The notes: a model not told the origin generated them from the sequence alone. A stretch of 43,346 bases of DNA from Blautia sp. (GCA_030841965.1 JAUUSJ010000016.1:1-43346), one strand, 5' to 3'. Counted from the stretch's first letter, positions 24,201 to 33,561 are shown. Made by a program: numbers and translations.

Positions 24201-26713
24201 AATTTTTTAGGAAAAATGATGGACTCATTTCCGTTTTTTTAACATTAATACTTGTTCCTACATTGGCATTTGGATGTAGTGTATCAGATTTTGTGAAAAT
24301 TATCGGTTCAAAGACTGTTATCTCAGGAGCAGCTGATTTGACGTTAAATGCGGCTCTGACTAATTATGATGCGAGTTTGAAGGATAACTATGGTTTATTT
24401 GCAATGTCGAAGACGCCAGAAAACTTGCAGGGAGAGTTAGAATCTTATTTTAATACCTGTCTAAATGCGGCGAATGGAGATGGAGTGATTGGATATGAAA
24501 ATATGCTTCAGCTCGACAGTACAAGCTTCGCTCTTCATACTGTGGCAAATACAGAAGTGTGTCAGCCCAATATTATGAATCAGCAAATTTTAGAGTATTC
24601 TAAATACCGTGCACCCGTTGCACTTGGAGAGGATATTTTAGAAAAATTGAAAAAAGTAAAAGATACAAGCAGAGTACAAAAAGCGGTTGAAAAACAGTTG
24701 GATGTTGGGGAAGCGTTTGAGGATGTACAGGAAGCATGTGATAAGGTTTATCAAGATTTGAAGGGTCATGTTGAAAGCCAGAAAAATGCACCGAATATGC
24801 AAAATGTAGTAAATGAAGTATCAAGGAATTACCTAAATATGGCTATTTTTGTAATTGCTGCTGTATATTTTGAACAGGCTGAAAATGCGGATGGCATTTC
24901 AAGAACTCAGGGAAATATAGCGGAGTATAATGAGATTGCTAATGAATTAAATATAGATGCATTAGGAATCGATGCTCTAAATCAAAACTTTGAGTGTATT
25001 GTACAATGTTTAAGTATGGATGTAGATGAAAACTTAGAAGCAACGGAGGAGGAAAAAGCGCAATATGAAATAAACCAAGAGAATGTAAATAAGTGTAGAG
25101 CAAAGATTGAAGGGAATATTAATGCGGAAATGGTTGTTTCTGAAGAAGTATTGAAAAAAGCGGATGAAAATTTGGAAAAGATTAAGACAACAGGAGAAAT
25201 ATCAAAACAAAATTTAGAAAAGATAGAAGAATTGATTAACGATCCAAATGGAATCCAGAAAAAATTAAAAGAGTGGAAACAGGCCATCGATAAGATAGAG
25301 GATGAGGAGCAAAAGGCAGCGCAAAACAAGCAGTATGAGGAATATAATAAGCTCTTGGGGAAGGATTCTCTTAATTCTATTCCTGATTTAAAAACGAAAC
25401 TGGAAAACAATATAGATTATTCAAGTAGAATGATAAATCATATAAACAGTATTAAATTTTGTGACATTCCAATTATTGAAAATTCAAATGCGTATTTGAC
25501 TTATCAAGAAGTTGCAAAAAATTATATTATTTCTCCTTATACTTTGGAAAATTTGGATGATCAGTCAAGACTCTTTCACGCTGATAAATTTACGATTGAA
25601 GTAGCAAGAAGAGAGGAGGAATTAAAAAGTATAGAAGATAATGAGTTTTATAAGCAGTTAAAAGCAAGCAATACTAGTCCTTCTAATGGGGATAAGGAAG
25701 AAAAAGAAAATGAAGTGAATAGCTGGATAGAGAGCGGAAAAGATGGTCAGGAAACAGCCAAAGAAGAACCAACAGGTTTACAAAATGCAGACTGGGACAG
25801 TATAACGATACCGAGTACATATTTAGAAAAAGTAGAAAAAGAGAAAAAAAATGATAATTTGACGAGCGTGGATGGAAGCGTAAGTAATATTTTCGGTAGG
25901 AGAAAGATGTCTAAAACATCGAAGTCAGCACTTCAATCTGGAGGCAGTTTACTAGGTGATATTGCAAGTACGGGGACATCTGCTGTGGAGAAGTTGTATT
26001 TATCTGAGTATATAATGGATATGTTTTCCTATTATACTGTAGATAAAGATTCGAATGGAAATTCAATAGATGCAAAGACATTAAGCGGAGTGAAGCTTTC
26101 TGATAATAATACAGCTATGTATCGCTCGGAAGTAGAATATATATTATGGGGAAATAAAAATGCAGCTACCAATGTCGCATTTACGTCGGGAACGATTTTT
26201 GGTATTCGATTTGTCGCAAATTGTGTCTATGTATTTACAGATCCAGAAAAAGTGGCTACCGCAGCAGCAGCTGCTGCTGCAATCGCAAGTTGGACAATTT
26301 TTGGAGTACCTCTTGTTCAAAATGCAATATTATTAGGTATGGCAATTTATGAGACAGGAGTAGACATAAGTGATTTGCTTGCTGGGAAATCTGTGGCTTT
26401 TTATCATTCAACCTCAATGAGCAATTTTAAACTAAATTATAAAGAATATTTGCAGATTTTATTGTTGATTAATTCCATTTCAAATGAAAAAAAAGATCGT
26501 ATGTTAGCTCGCACGGCAGACTGTATGCAATTGAACCTAAAAAAGAGAGGGGCAAAGACAGATATGACAACAGAAGTTACGATGCTTACGGCTACGGCGG
26601 ATGTGACAACAAGTACGATGTTTTTGTATATGATACCAAAGCTCACGGGTTCGTCCACTCAAGATGAATCGAATAAATATACGATAAAATATAAGGGAGT
26701 GATGGCATATTAA
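24197..26713 (+). CDS. TadG-like large pseudopilin, DUF5702-type
   Basis: An 838-residue protein with an N-terminal membrane anchor after a short basic head (KNDG then LISVFLTLILVPTLAF), comparable to TadG/pseudopilin N-termini although +5 is Phe, not Glu. The middle (about 160-460) is Lys/Glu-rich and helical with coiled-coil character. The C-terminal part (about 610-800) has hydrophobic stretches, an Ala run and conserved-looking ALLxINS-type text resembling the DUF5702 family found in Lachnospiraceae Tad loci. Most of it should lie outside the membrane, perhaps at the pilus base or tip. GGGGGTGGGAACGGC precedes the start. Family name from memory; role inferred from neighbours. Confidence 0.7.
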   Translation: MKFFRKNDGLISVFLTLILVPTLAFGCSVSDFVKIIGSKTVISGAADLTLNAALTNYDASLKDNYGLFAMSKTPENLQGELESYFNTCLNAANGDGVIGYENMLQLDSTSFALHTVANTEVCQPNIMNQQILEYSKYRAPVALGEDILEKLKKVKDTSRVQKAVEKQLDVGEAFEDVQEACDKVYQDLKGHVESQKNAPNMQNVVNEVSRNYLNMAIFVIAAVYFEQAENADGISRTQGNIAEYNEIANELNIDALGIDALNQNFECIVQCLSMDVDENLEATEEEKAQYEINQENVNKCRAKIEGNINAEMVVSEEVLKKADENLEKIKTTGEISKQNLEKIEELINDPNGIQKKLKEWKQAIDKIEDEEQKAAQNKQYEEYNKLLGKDSLNSIPDLKTKLENNIDYSSRMINHINSIKFCDIPIIENSNAYLTYQEVAKNYIISPYTLENLDDQSRLFHADKFTIEVARREEELKSIEDNEFYKQLKASNTSPSNGDKEEKENEVNSWIESGKDGQETAKEEPTGLQNADWDSITIPSTYLEKVEKEKKNDNLTSVDGSVSNIFGRRKMSKTSKSALQSGGSLLGDIASTGTSAVEKLYLSEYIMDMFSYYTVDKDSNGNSIDAKTLSGVKLSDNNTAMYRSEVEYILWGNKNAATNVAFTSGTIFGIRFVANCVYVFTDPEKVATAAAAAAAIASWTIFGVPLVQNAILLGMAIYETGVDISDLLAGKSVAFYHSTSMSNFKLNYKEYLQILLLINSISNEKKDRMLARTADCMQLNLKKRGAKTDMTTEVTMLTATADVTTSTMFLYMIPKLTGSSTQDESNKYTIKYKGVMAY
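26261..26280. repeat. Perfect 20-bp GCA/CTG palindrome in coding sequence
   Basis: (GCA)n-type run GCAGCAGCAG joined to CTGCTGCTGC forms a perfect palindrome and encodes part of an Ala run in the DUF5702-like protein. It is probably only a codon-level coincidence, but could slip during replication. Confidence 0.6.
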
Positions 26714-27422
26714 TAAGATAAAAAAAGAAGAAAAAGGTGTCATTAGTGTAGAAGCATTAGTGGTTCTTCTTCCCTTTATGGTGTTTTTTTTGGTATTGCT
26801 GAATTTATCCAAAATGGTTCAGGCACAAGTATTTCTTCAATATGCTGCAAATGAGACAGCAAAAGAAATTTCTCAGTATAGTTATGTATTGACAAAAGCG
26901 GGAATTGTATCCCAGAGTAATAAAACAGCACAGGAAGCAGGAGAATTTAAGGAAGATGTCAATGAGGTGGCGAATAATGTCAATACAATGTACGGTGCTT
27001 TGACAAATATGGGAAATGGCGGAAGCGTTACAGATAATATGAATACGATACAGGAGGCAGCAGAAGCGGGAGTGGATGTTTCGGAGCAATACTTTGATGA
27101 CCCGAGTAAATTATTAGCAGGAGTTGTGAATGTTGGAAAAAACGAGGGCGGTAATTTTGTAAAAAGATGGGTTATAGCGAGTATTACAAAATCCAAATTA
27201 AACACACATTTATCGTGGTCATCGAGGTCTGCTGATGAATATTTGAAAAATTTGGGAGTAGAAGATGGAGTTTCAGGGCTTAATTTTGATGAATCAGCTT
27301 GGTTTTCTGGAAATGATCAGGATATTAAAATAACGATTAAATATAAAATTAAGACCAAAATGATATTTAATGATATTTGGGAGAAAGAAGTAAAGGTGAC
27401 AGCGATAACAAGGATTTGGTAA
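26709..27422 (+). CDS. TadE-like minor pseudopilin with apparent ATT start
   Basis: Reading from ATT at 26709 gives 237 residues: basic INKIKKEEKG, cleavage after Gly10, then VISVE with Glu15 at +5 and a membrane helix (LVVLLPFMVFFLVLLNL). This is a textbook prepilin N-terminus. No ATG, GTG or TTG exists in frame between the stop at 26700 and GTG at 26760, and starting at GTG would delete the processing site and part of the helix. GGGAG at 26695-26699 is nine bases before ATT, and the start overlaps the stop of the preceding gene. ATA at 26718 is the other option. The outside domain (about 40-237) is unassigned. Confidence 0.75.
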   Translation: MNKIKKEEKGVISVEALVVLLPFMVFFLVLLNLSKMVQAQVFLQYAANETAKEISQYSYVLTKAGIVSQSNKTAQEAGEFKEDVNEVANNVNTMYGALTNMGNGGSVTDNMNTIQEAAEAGVDVSEQYFDDPSKLLAGVVNVGKNEGGNFVKRWVIASITKSKLNTHLSWSSRSADEYLKNLGVEDGVSGLNFDESAWFSGNDQDIKITIKYKIKTKMIFNDIWEKEVKVTAITRIW

Positions 27423-27440
27423 AAATAAAGGGTAGAAGCA

Positions 27441-28025
27441 ATGAGTGGATTTCAAATTACAAAATTTTATAAAACAGAACAAAAACCAAGTAAAAAATTA
27501 TTCATAGCAATAGTGGGATTAACGATTCTGTCGATTTATGCCTTTCATTTTTATGGATATAGTATAATTAAAATAATACGTTATCTTTTACTTATCTATT
27601 TTCTTTTGATAGTAGCTCGGATTGATATAAAAAGTAAAATAATTCCAAATCAAATGCTTATATTCATGTTATGGATGAGAGCGTTTCTTTTAATTCCTGA
27701 GATTATTTTAAATATTCAGTTGGGATATACATTACAGTTAATTTTGGCGCCGATTTTAGGAATGTTATTTGGAGGGGGAATTTTTTTAATCAGTTATATT
27801 ATCTCTAGAAAAGGAATAGGTATGGGAGATGTAAAATTATTTGCCTTAATTGGCGCTTATACAGGACCAGGTGTATTGATGCCATGTATGATTATTTCTC
27901 TTTGCTTATCTGCTTTATATAGCATTATAATGCTGGTGAGAAAAAAATTGACATTAAAAGATAGCTTTGCATTTGGTCCGTTTGCAGCTGCGGGGACGAT
28001 TGTTGCTTTATTAATTGGATTTTAG
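27441..28025 (+). CDS. A24 prepilin peptidase (CpaA/TadV type)
   Basis: A 194-residue polytopic aspartic protease that cleaves prepilin leaders after Gly. The two catalytic aspartates are visible: Asp62 in ARIDIKSKIIPN and Asp130 in the signature GMGDVKLF. It lacks the N-terminal Cys-rich/methylase region of PilD, as is usual for the Tad type. It should process the pilin and TadE-like proteins just upstream. The gene is 18 bases after the second tadE-like gene. Confidence 0.92.
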   Translation: MSGFQITKFYKTEQKPSKKLFIAIVGLTILSIYAFHFYGYSIIKIIRYLLLIYFLLIVARIDIKSKIIPNQMLIFMLWMRAFLLIPEIILNIQLGYTLQLILAPILGMLFGGGIFLISYIISRKGIGMGDVKLFALIGAYTGPGVLMPCMIISLCLSALYSIIMLVRKKLTLKDSFAFGPFAAAGTIVALLIGF

Positions 28026-28036
28026 AGGACGGAGAA

Positions 28037-29329
28037 ATGAAAAAAGAAGGAACAATATTGGTTATTGTACTATTAGTACTTTCATGGTATGTGACAATGA
28101 GTACGGCGATAGGAACGCCAAAACAATATAAAGAACATTTAGAAAAAGCGAAAGCATATGAAAAAAAAGAAATTTATGAGGATGCTATTTCAGAATATGA
28201 AGCCGCATTAGCGATTGAGCCAGAAAATATGGAAATTGATTTGCAAATAGCAGAAGATTATATCGCAATGTTTGAGGAGGAGTCTTTTGTGAATCAGTTA
28301 GAGAATACCATTAAAAAATATGAAAAAAATGAAAAGGCAGTACTGCGTTTGGTGGAATATTATGAAGAGGAAGAGCAAACGGCATCTGCGCTTCGTGTCC
28401 TAAAGGAGGCAAATGAGAAGCAGCCAGATAATGAAAAAATAGCGAAAAAGCTTGAGGAATTAAAGGGAAGTTATAGGAATTTATACTGTAGTTACGAGTA
28501 TATTAGTCGTATCTGGAACGAAAATGCGATTGTGAAATCAGAAGAGGGTTATGGCATTATTGATTCCACTGGAGGTGGTATGTTAAGTCCAACAGCGGAA
28601 GAGATTGGTTTATTTGACAAGGAGATTTCTTATGCCCCAATAAAACAGGAGGGAAAATGGTCATATGTTAATTCTAAAAATCACAAAAAATTAGTTCCAG
28701 ATGAAAAATGTGATTGGCTTGGTAGTTTTAGCGATGGATTTGCAGTAGCTTGTATTAAGGGAAAATATGGATATTTTAATGAAAATATGGAGAAATGCTG
28801 TGAATTTGAGTATGATTATGCAAGCAATATGTATCACGGAGTTGCGGCAGTGAAAAAAGGAGAAAAATGGGCAATAATAGGGGATAATTTTAAATTAGTC
28901 ACGGATTTTATATATGATGATATTTTAGTGGATGAATTAGGATACTGTTCTATTAATGAGAGGTTGTTTGTAAAACAAAATAACCACTATTACATGACAG
29001 ATATAAAAGGGGAAAAGGTATCAGATTTGACATTTGAAGATGGCAAGCCTTTTGTTTCTACAGAACCGACTGCTGTAAAAAATAATGGAAAATGGGGATT
29101 TGTAAATGAAAAAGGAGAAGTAGTAATTGATTATCAATATGAAGATGCAAAGGGATTTAGCGTGGAGTTTGCCCCTGTAAAGATACAAGGATTATGGGGA
29201 TATATTGACTTAAACAATAAAATTATGATAGACGCAAAATTTGAAGATGCAAATCCTTTTTGTGATAGCGGTGTGGCATCAGTAAAGAATGATACTTGGA
29301 GTTTGATTCAGTTAGATTTATATCAATAA
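28037..29329 (+). CDS. Membrane-anchored TPR and WG-repeat protein
   Basis: A 430-residue protein: N-terminal anchor or signal (about 5-25), TPR-like helices (about 30-143; AYEKKEIYEDAISEYEAAL is a clear TPR), then WG-type beta repeats to the C-terminus (GKWSYVN, GKYGYFN, EKWAIIG, GKWGFVNEKG, GLWGYIDLNN). It is probably located outside the membrane. Tad loci of diderms encode a TPR lipoprotein, TadD, acting as a pilotin; a monoderm has no outer membrane, so this may be a functional substitute in a scaffold sense, which is speculation. It lies 11 bases after the prepilin peptidase. Confidence 0.7.
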   Translation: MKKEGTILVIVLLVLSWYVTMSTAIGTPKQYKEHLEKAKAYEKKEIYEDAISEYEAALAIEPENMEIDLQIAEDYIAMFEEESFVNQLENTIKKYEKNEKAVLRLVEYYEEEEQTASALRVLKEANEKQPDNEKIAKKLEELKGSYRNLYCSYEYISRIWNENAIVKSEEGYGIIDSTGGGMLSPTAEEIGLFDKEISYAPIKQEGKWSYVNSKNHKKLVPDEKCDWLGSFSDGFAVACIKGKYGYFNENMEKCCEFEYDYASNMYHGVAAVKKGEKWAIIGDNFKLVTDFIYDDILVDELGYCSINERLFVKQNNHYYMTDIKGEKVSDLTFEDGKPFVSTEPTAVKNNGKWGFVNEKGEVVIDYQYEDAKGFSVEFAPVKIQGLWGYIDLNNKIMIDAKFEDANPFCDSGVASVKNDTWSLIQLDLYQ

Positions 29330-29398
29330 AATATATTGAAAAATTGATAATAGCGGGACATAAGGCAGTGGAAAAATTGTAAGGGAGGATGCTTAGAA

Positions 29399-30742
29399 AT
29401 GGATTTGTATAAAGAAAACCAAGGAGAACAAAGTTGGCTAGTATGTAAATTGAATGAAAATGAACAATTAGATAAATTTGATATGGGAATGATGACGAAC
29501 AATGAAATTAAAGGTTTAATTCATCCTATATATTCACAAATAGAGGAAAATAGGATGATTAAGTATAATATTACAGAATATATTCCGTTAACGGATATTT
29601 GTGCTAATGCGATAACAAAAGAAGAATTGAGCCATATTTTATGTAATATTGTAGATACCATTGATAATTTATCCAGTTATATGATGACTTCAAAAAATAT
29701 TTTGTTTGATACGAGATATGTTTATAAAGAAAAAGAAAATGATACGTGGAATTTAATATGTATTCCAATACAAAATCAGCAAAATTCAACAGATTTAATT
29801 CGATTTTTTAAGCTATTGTTGATGGATATTCGGTTTGAAAAAAAGGAAGAGAGTGGAATTATTGGAATACTTTTAAATTATTTAAATTGTGTGCAGAGCG
29901 TAAAGAGTGAAGAACTAAAAACAGTGATTAGAAGTTCAGGATCTATTAAGCAGGAAGCAGAGCAAGAAGGAAATAAGGAAAAAGAGATAATGCCAAGCGA
30001 AAAAGAGAGTGGAGGAGATTATTATATTGCACCACAGCCAAGCTATGAATCTTTTGGTAGTTATCAAGGAGAAAACAATCCGTATCAGCAGGGAGGGAAT
30101 AATCCATATTTGCAGGAAGTGAATAATCCATATTCACAGGAAATGAATCAGTATTGGCAGGAGGTAAGTATCCCTAATATTGTAGATAATCCATATTCAC
30201 AAAAAGAATATTATGGAGTTACGGAACAGGAATTAAAAAAGGAAAAGAAAGAAAAAAAAGGATTTTGGATATTTGGAAAAAAGAAAGAAAAAACTCCTAA
30301 GAAATCAAAAAGAAAGAAAGGAAAAGATGCAAAGTCTTACGGTGCTGAAGGGTTTAATATTCCAGGTTCAGCCCAAGGTATGGTAATTGAGGAACCGTTA
30401 ATAGGAGGAACGGGGACGATTGTATTTTCAGAAGAACAAAAGCTTATGCCGCGTATGATTCGTCAGAGAGGGGATGAGATGATTGTTCTTGTAAAGAATC
30501 CGTTTATTATAGGAAGAGGAGAAGTTCTGTATGCCGACTATGAGATTAGGGGTAATGGAGCAATTAGTGCACAACATATTGAAGTTTCTTGGAATAATAA
30601 TCAATTCTATATTAGGGATATGGATTCTACAAACGGAACCTTTGTGGACGGAGTGCGGCTCTCAAAGGGGCAAAAAATAGCGATTAAACATCAATGTAGA
30701 ATTAAGCTGGCGGATGAAGAGTTTGAGTTTTTACAATATTAG
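29399..30742 (+). CDS. FHA-domain phosphothreonine-binding protein with N-terminal DUF6382-like domain
   Basis: A 447-residue soluble protein. Residues about 1-165 resemble the DUF6382 domain often joined to FHA in Clostridia. Residues 226-249 are three 8-residue NNPYxQ units, with a fourth DNPYSQKE at 263. A very basic Lys-rich linker (280-310) follows. GTIVFSEEQ with Thr340 comes just before the FHA domain (about 360-447), whose signature residues are IIGRGE (Arg373), SAQH (Ser390, His393) and DSTNGTFVDG (409-418). FHA reads phosphothreonine, so it should couple the operon's kinase to the Tad machine. The Lys-rich linker may also contact the membrane. Confidence 0.85.
   Translation: MDLYKENQGEQSWLVCKLNENEQLDKFDMGMMTNNEIKGLIHPIYSQIEENRMIKYNITEYIPLTDICANAITKEELSHILCNIVDTIDNLSSYMMTSKNILFDTRYVYKEKENDTWNLICIPIQNQQNSTDLIRFFKLLLMDIRFEKKEESGIIGILLNYLNCVQSVKSEELKTVIRSSGSIKQEAEQEGNKEKEIMPSEKESGGDYYIAPQPSYESFGSYQGENNPYQQGGNNPYLQEVNNPYSQEMNQYWQEVSIPNIVDNPYSQKEYYGVTEQELKKEKKEKKGFWIFGKKKEKTPKKSKRKKGKDAKSYGAEGFNIPGSAQGMVIEEPLIGGTGTIVFSEEQKLMPRMIRQRGDEMIVLVKNPFIIGRGEVLYADYEIRGNGAISAQHIEVSWNNNQFYIRDMDSTNGTFVDGVRLSKGQKIAIKHQCRIKLADEEFEFLQY
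30074..30145 (+). repeat. Three 24-bp units encoding NNPYxQxx
   Basis: In-frame units at 30074, 30098 and 30122 encode residues 226-249 of the FHA protein. A related DNPYSQKE occurs after a gap. The units probably form a flexible linker or binding motif. Confidence 0.65.
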
Positions 30743-30775
30743 GTTCATTTTTATAGAGGAGAAGATAAAGAGCAT

Positions 30776-31723
30776 ATGAAATTTTTGATAAATGCAAGTA
30801 CTGACCAGGGGAGTGTAAAAAAAGTAAATCAAGATAAGGTAGCATTTCGGAAAGCTTCTACTTTAAGTGGGAAAAATATAGTGTTTGCGGTTGTATGTGA
30901 TGGAATGGGTGGCTTGCAAAAAGGTGAGGTGGCGAGTAATACTCTAGTACAAGCGTTTGAAAGATGGTTCGAGGAAGAATTAGAATTATTTTCTGTGAGA
31001 GAATTTGATATTGAGAGATTAAAAAATCAGTGGATACAGGTTTATGAATCTGTAAATCAAAGACTCCTAATATATGGAATGCAGGAGGGGATTCAGCTTG
31101 GAACGACAGTTGTGGCGATGTTTATTATAGAGGATACGTATATTATTTTAAATATAGGAGATAGCCGTGTCTATGAGCTTGGAGAAGATTCCAGAGTATT
31201 AACTTCTGACCACACGAAGGTTTCTATGAAAGTAAAAAGGGGTGAGATTACATCTAAGCAGGCGGAAAAGGACCCAGAGGGGCATATACTTACTCAGTGC
31301 GTAGGTGCGACGAGCAGAATTTCTCCGGAATTTATCGTTGGAAAATTAAAACCAAATCATGTATATATGTTATGTTCGGATGGTTTTCGACATGTGGTGC
31401 GTCTAGAAGAATTTGAAAAGAAGTTTGCCTATATGAATATGCAAGACGAGATACATATAAAAGAAGAAATAAATGAAATGATAGAGGTAATAAAAGCAAG
31501 AAAAGAATGTGATAATATTTCTGCGATTATAATAGTACCGATATTGGATGAGAGTGCTGAAGCAATTCGACAAACGGAGGATATCAATTTGGTTCAAGAA
31601 GATACGGAGAAATTAAGTCATATGAAGATATTCAAAAAACAGTTTTTTGACAGTTCATTTTCGCAGCCAAAAGAGCAGAGAAAAAAGAAAAATTTGTATC
31701 ATATTCTATTTAAAAATAGATAA
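30776..31723 (+). CDS. PP2C-type protein Ser/Thr phosphatase
   Basis: A 315-residue PPM/PP2C phosphatase with all metal-ligand motifs: NQDK (Asp20), VCDGMGG (Asp42), GDSRVYEL, LTSDHT, LCSDGF (Asp202) and CDNISAI (Asp246). The catalytic domain ends near 255; an acidic, then basic C-terminal extension of about 60 residues (QPKEQRKKKN) is unusual and may target it to a partner. No membrane segment is seen. It should reverse phosphorylation by the operon's kinase. It is the last gene of the run. Confidence 0.92.
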   Translation: MKFLINASTDQGSVKKVNQDKVAFRKASTLSGKNIVFAVVCDGMGGLQKGEVASNTLVQAFERWFEEELELFSVREFDIERLKNQWIQVYESVNQRLLIYGMQEGIQLGTTVVAMFIIEDTYIILNIGDSRVYELGEDSRVLTSDHTKVSMKVKRGEITSKQAEKDPEGHILTQCVGATSRISPEFIVGKLKPNHVYMLCSDGFRHVVRLEEFEKKFAYMNMQDEIHIKEEINEMIEVIKARKECDNISAIIIVPILDESAEAIRQTEDINLVQEDTEKLSHMKIFKKQFFDSSFSQPKEQRKKKNLYHILFKNR

Positions 31724-32115
31724 TTCTTTGGAATTGACTTCTAATACTGAGATAATACAATGAATTTCCTGACAATTTCCCTTGTCATATAATTAGGTAT
31801 AGTATTATGTATGTAATATTTTGTTAAAATATTACATACAAGGAGTCAAATAAATGTCATTTTTGATAGTAGACTTTTTAAGATAACAAGTATATAATAA
31901 AGAAATCACAATAAACTTTACTAAAATATAACATAAATATATAATTTTAGAAACGTATTTATGATATTTTATGAAGTAATTATTACTTTCTATAAAATAG
32001 TGCGTTAATATATTTATATTATATTTCATATTTTATAAAGAATATAAAATATGGAATATGATATAAAAGACTGGAAAGTAATTTTTGAAAAATTGTTTGT
32101 ATCAAAAGAGGGGGA
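31724..32115. other. AT-rich gene-free gap with long inverted repeats
   Basis: No gene is supported over about 390 bases. Three hairpins stand out. The first is a perfect 15-bp stem with 3-base loop (31808-31822 with 31826-31840). The second is AAGTAAT-t-ATTACTT at about 31974-31988. The third is a 24-bp stem with two G-U pairs and 5-base loop (32014-32037 with 32043-32066). AGGAG at 31841 is followed by a 10-codon frame, MSFLIVDFLR, at 31854. No good sigma-A promoter is evident, though the acyltransferase genes must be transcribed from about here. Confidence 0.55.
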
Positions 32116-32124
32116 ATGAAAAAA

Positions 32125-33561
32125 ATGGTGTTTTCAAGTTTATTATTTGTATTCTTATTCTTTTCACTAAATTTAATTGTCTATTTTTTATCTCCTCAGC
32201 GTTATAGAAATATAGTGCTTTTAGTTTTTTCATTAATTTTTTATTCCTGGGGAGGTCCTAAGTATCTTGTATTATTGATGGGAGAAACGTTTATTTGTTG
32301 GTTTTTTGCGAAGAGGATAGAAAAATATCAACAAAAAAGAGGGGGAATGATAAAAGCAGCCAAGATAAATTTGGTGATTGCATGTGCCAGTTTATTATTG
32401 CTGTTGGGGATTTTTAAGTATCTAAAATTCTTTTTGAGAAATATTAGGATGGTGACAGGATTTCCAGAGACGTTGCCAGATATTGTTCTTCCGATAGGAA
32501 TTTCTTTTTATACGTTTCAGTTATTATCATATGTTATAGATGTATATAGAGGGCAGGTGAAGGCTCAGAAATCGTACTGGAAATTGCTCTTATATTCGAG
32601 TTTATTTCACCAGTGTATCGCAGGTCCTATTGTTCGCTATGAGACAGTTGCAAATGAGATTGAGAACCGGAAAGTGACGGAATATGATTTTTATGGGGGA
32701 ATACGAAGATTTTCCGTTGGGCTGGCTAAAAAGGCGATATTGGCAAATTCATGTGCATCGATTGCGGATACTTTATTGCCAGAAGGAATTTCGGCGTTGG
32801 CTGAGCAATCTCTGGCGGGATTATGGATAGGCGTGTTCTTTTATACATTACAAATTTATCTCGATTTTTCAGCGTATTCTGATATGGCTATCGGAATGGG
32901 AAGAATGGTAGGATTTCATTATCTAGAAAATTTTAACTATCCTTATATAGCAAAGTCTGTGCAGGATTTTTGGAGAAGATGGCATATTTCTCTTAGTACC
33001 TTTTTTCGAGATTATGTATATATTCCGCTTGGAGGAAATCGGTGCTCAACATTAAAATATATAAGAAATATGTTTATTGTATGGTTTTTAACGGGAATGT
33101 GGCATGGAGCAAGCTGGAATTATATATTATGGGGAATGTATTATTTCATGTTTTTGTTGCTGGAGCGATTTATAATAAAAAATCGAATGCCAAATATAAT
33201 AGGTCATATTTATACATTACTTGTTATTATGGTGGGATGGACGATTTTTCGATTTGAAAATATTCATACACTTTGGTTTGTAATAAGAAGAATGCTTGGA
33301 AGGGGAATACCGAGTGTTTTTGATTCTCAGGTAGAAACCTTGCTTTTGGAAAATGTATTTTTTATCATTGTGGCGGTTATCGCAGTGACACCTCTTGGAA
33401 AATGGATTCATAATATAATAAAGGATTTTGGAAAAAGAGAGAGGACAATCTTTGTAATTGGCAATTATATTGATATGTTTACTCCAGCTCTTATGTTAAT
33501 TTTATCGACATTATCATTGGTTGGGGCAAGCTATAATCCTTTTTTATACTTCCAATTTTAA
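32125..33561 (+). CDS. MBOAT O-acyltransferase (AlgI/DltB-like), first copy
   Basis: A 478-residue polytopic enzyme. The start at 32125 (MVFSSLLF, the usual family opening) has AGGGGG ten bases upstream; ATG 32116 sits directly on that site. Family motifs are PIGISFYTFQLLSYVIDVYRG, HQCIAGPIVRYE, DFWRRWHISLSTFFRDYVYIPLGGNR, and TGMWHGASWN with the presumed catalytic His327. The family moves acyl groups, usually acetyl, across the membrane for attachment to extracellular polymers. A DHHW protein follows, the usual AlgJ/AlgX-like partner. The glycan acceptor is not identifiable here. Confidence 0.92.
   Translation: MVFSSLLFVFLFFSLNLIVYFLSPQRYRNIVLLVFSLIFYSWGGPKYLVLLMGETFICWFFAKRIEKYQQKRGGMIKAAKINLVIACASLLLLLGIFKYLKFFLRNIRMVTGFPETLPDIVLPIGISFYTFQLLSYVIDVYRGQVKAQKSYWKLLLYSSLFHQCIAGPIVRYETVANEIENRKVTEYDFYGGIRRFSVGLAKKAILANSCASIADTLLPEGISALAEQSLAGLWIGVFFYTLQIYLDFSAYSDMAIGMGRMVGFHYLENFNYPYIAKSVQDFWRRWHISLSTFFRDYVYIPLGGNRCSTLKYIRNMFIVWFLTGMWHGASWNYILWGMYYFMFLLLERFIIKNRMPNIIGHIYTLLVIMVGWTIFRFENIHTLWFVIRRMLGRGIPSVFDSQVETLLLENVFFIIVAVIAVTPLGKWIHNIIKDFGKRERTIFVIGNYIDMFTPALMLILSTLSLVGASYNPFLYFQF

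Noticed and set aside
31854..31886. Ten-codon leader peptide MSFLIVDFLR
   Set aside because: It has a good AGGAG site, but no regulatory codons and no linked terminator/antiterminator; too short to support as a gene.
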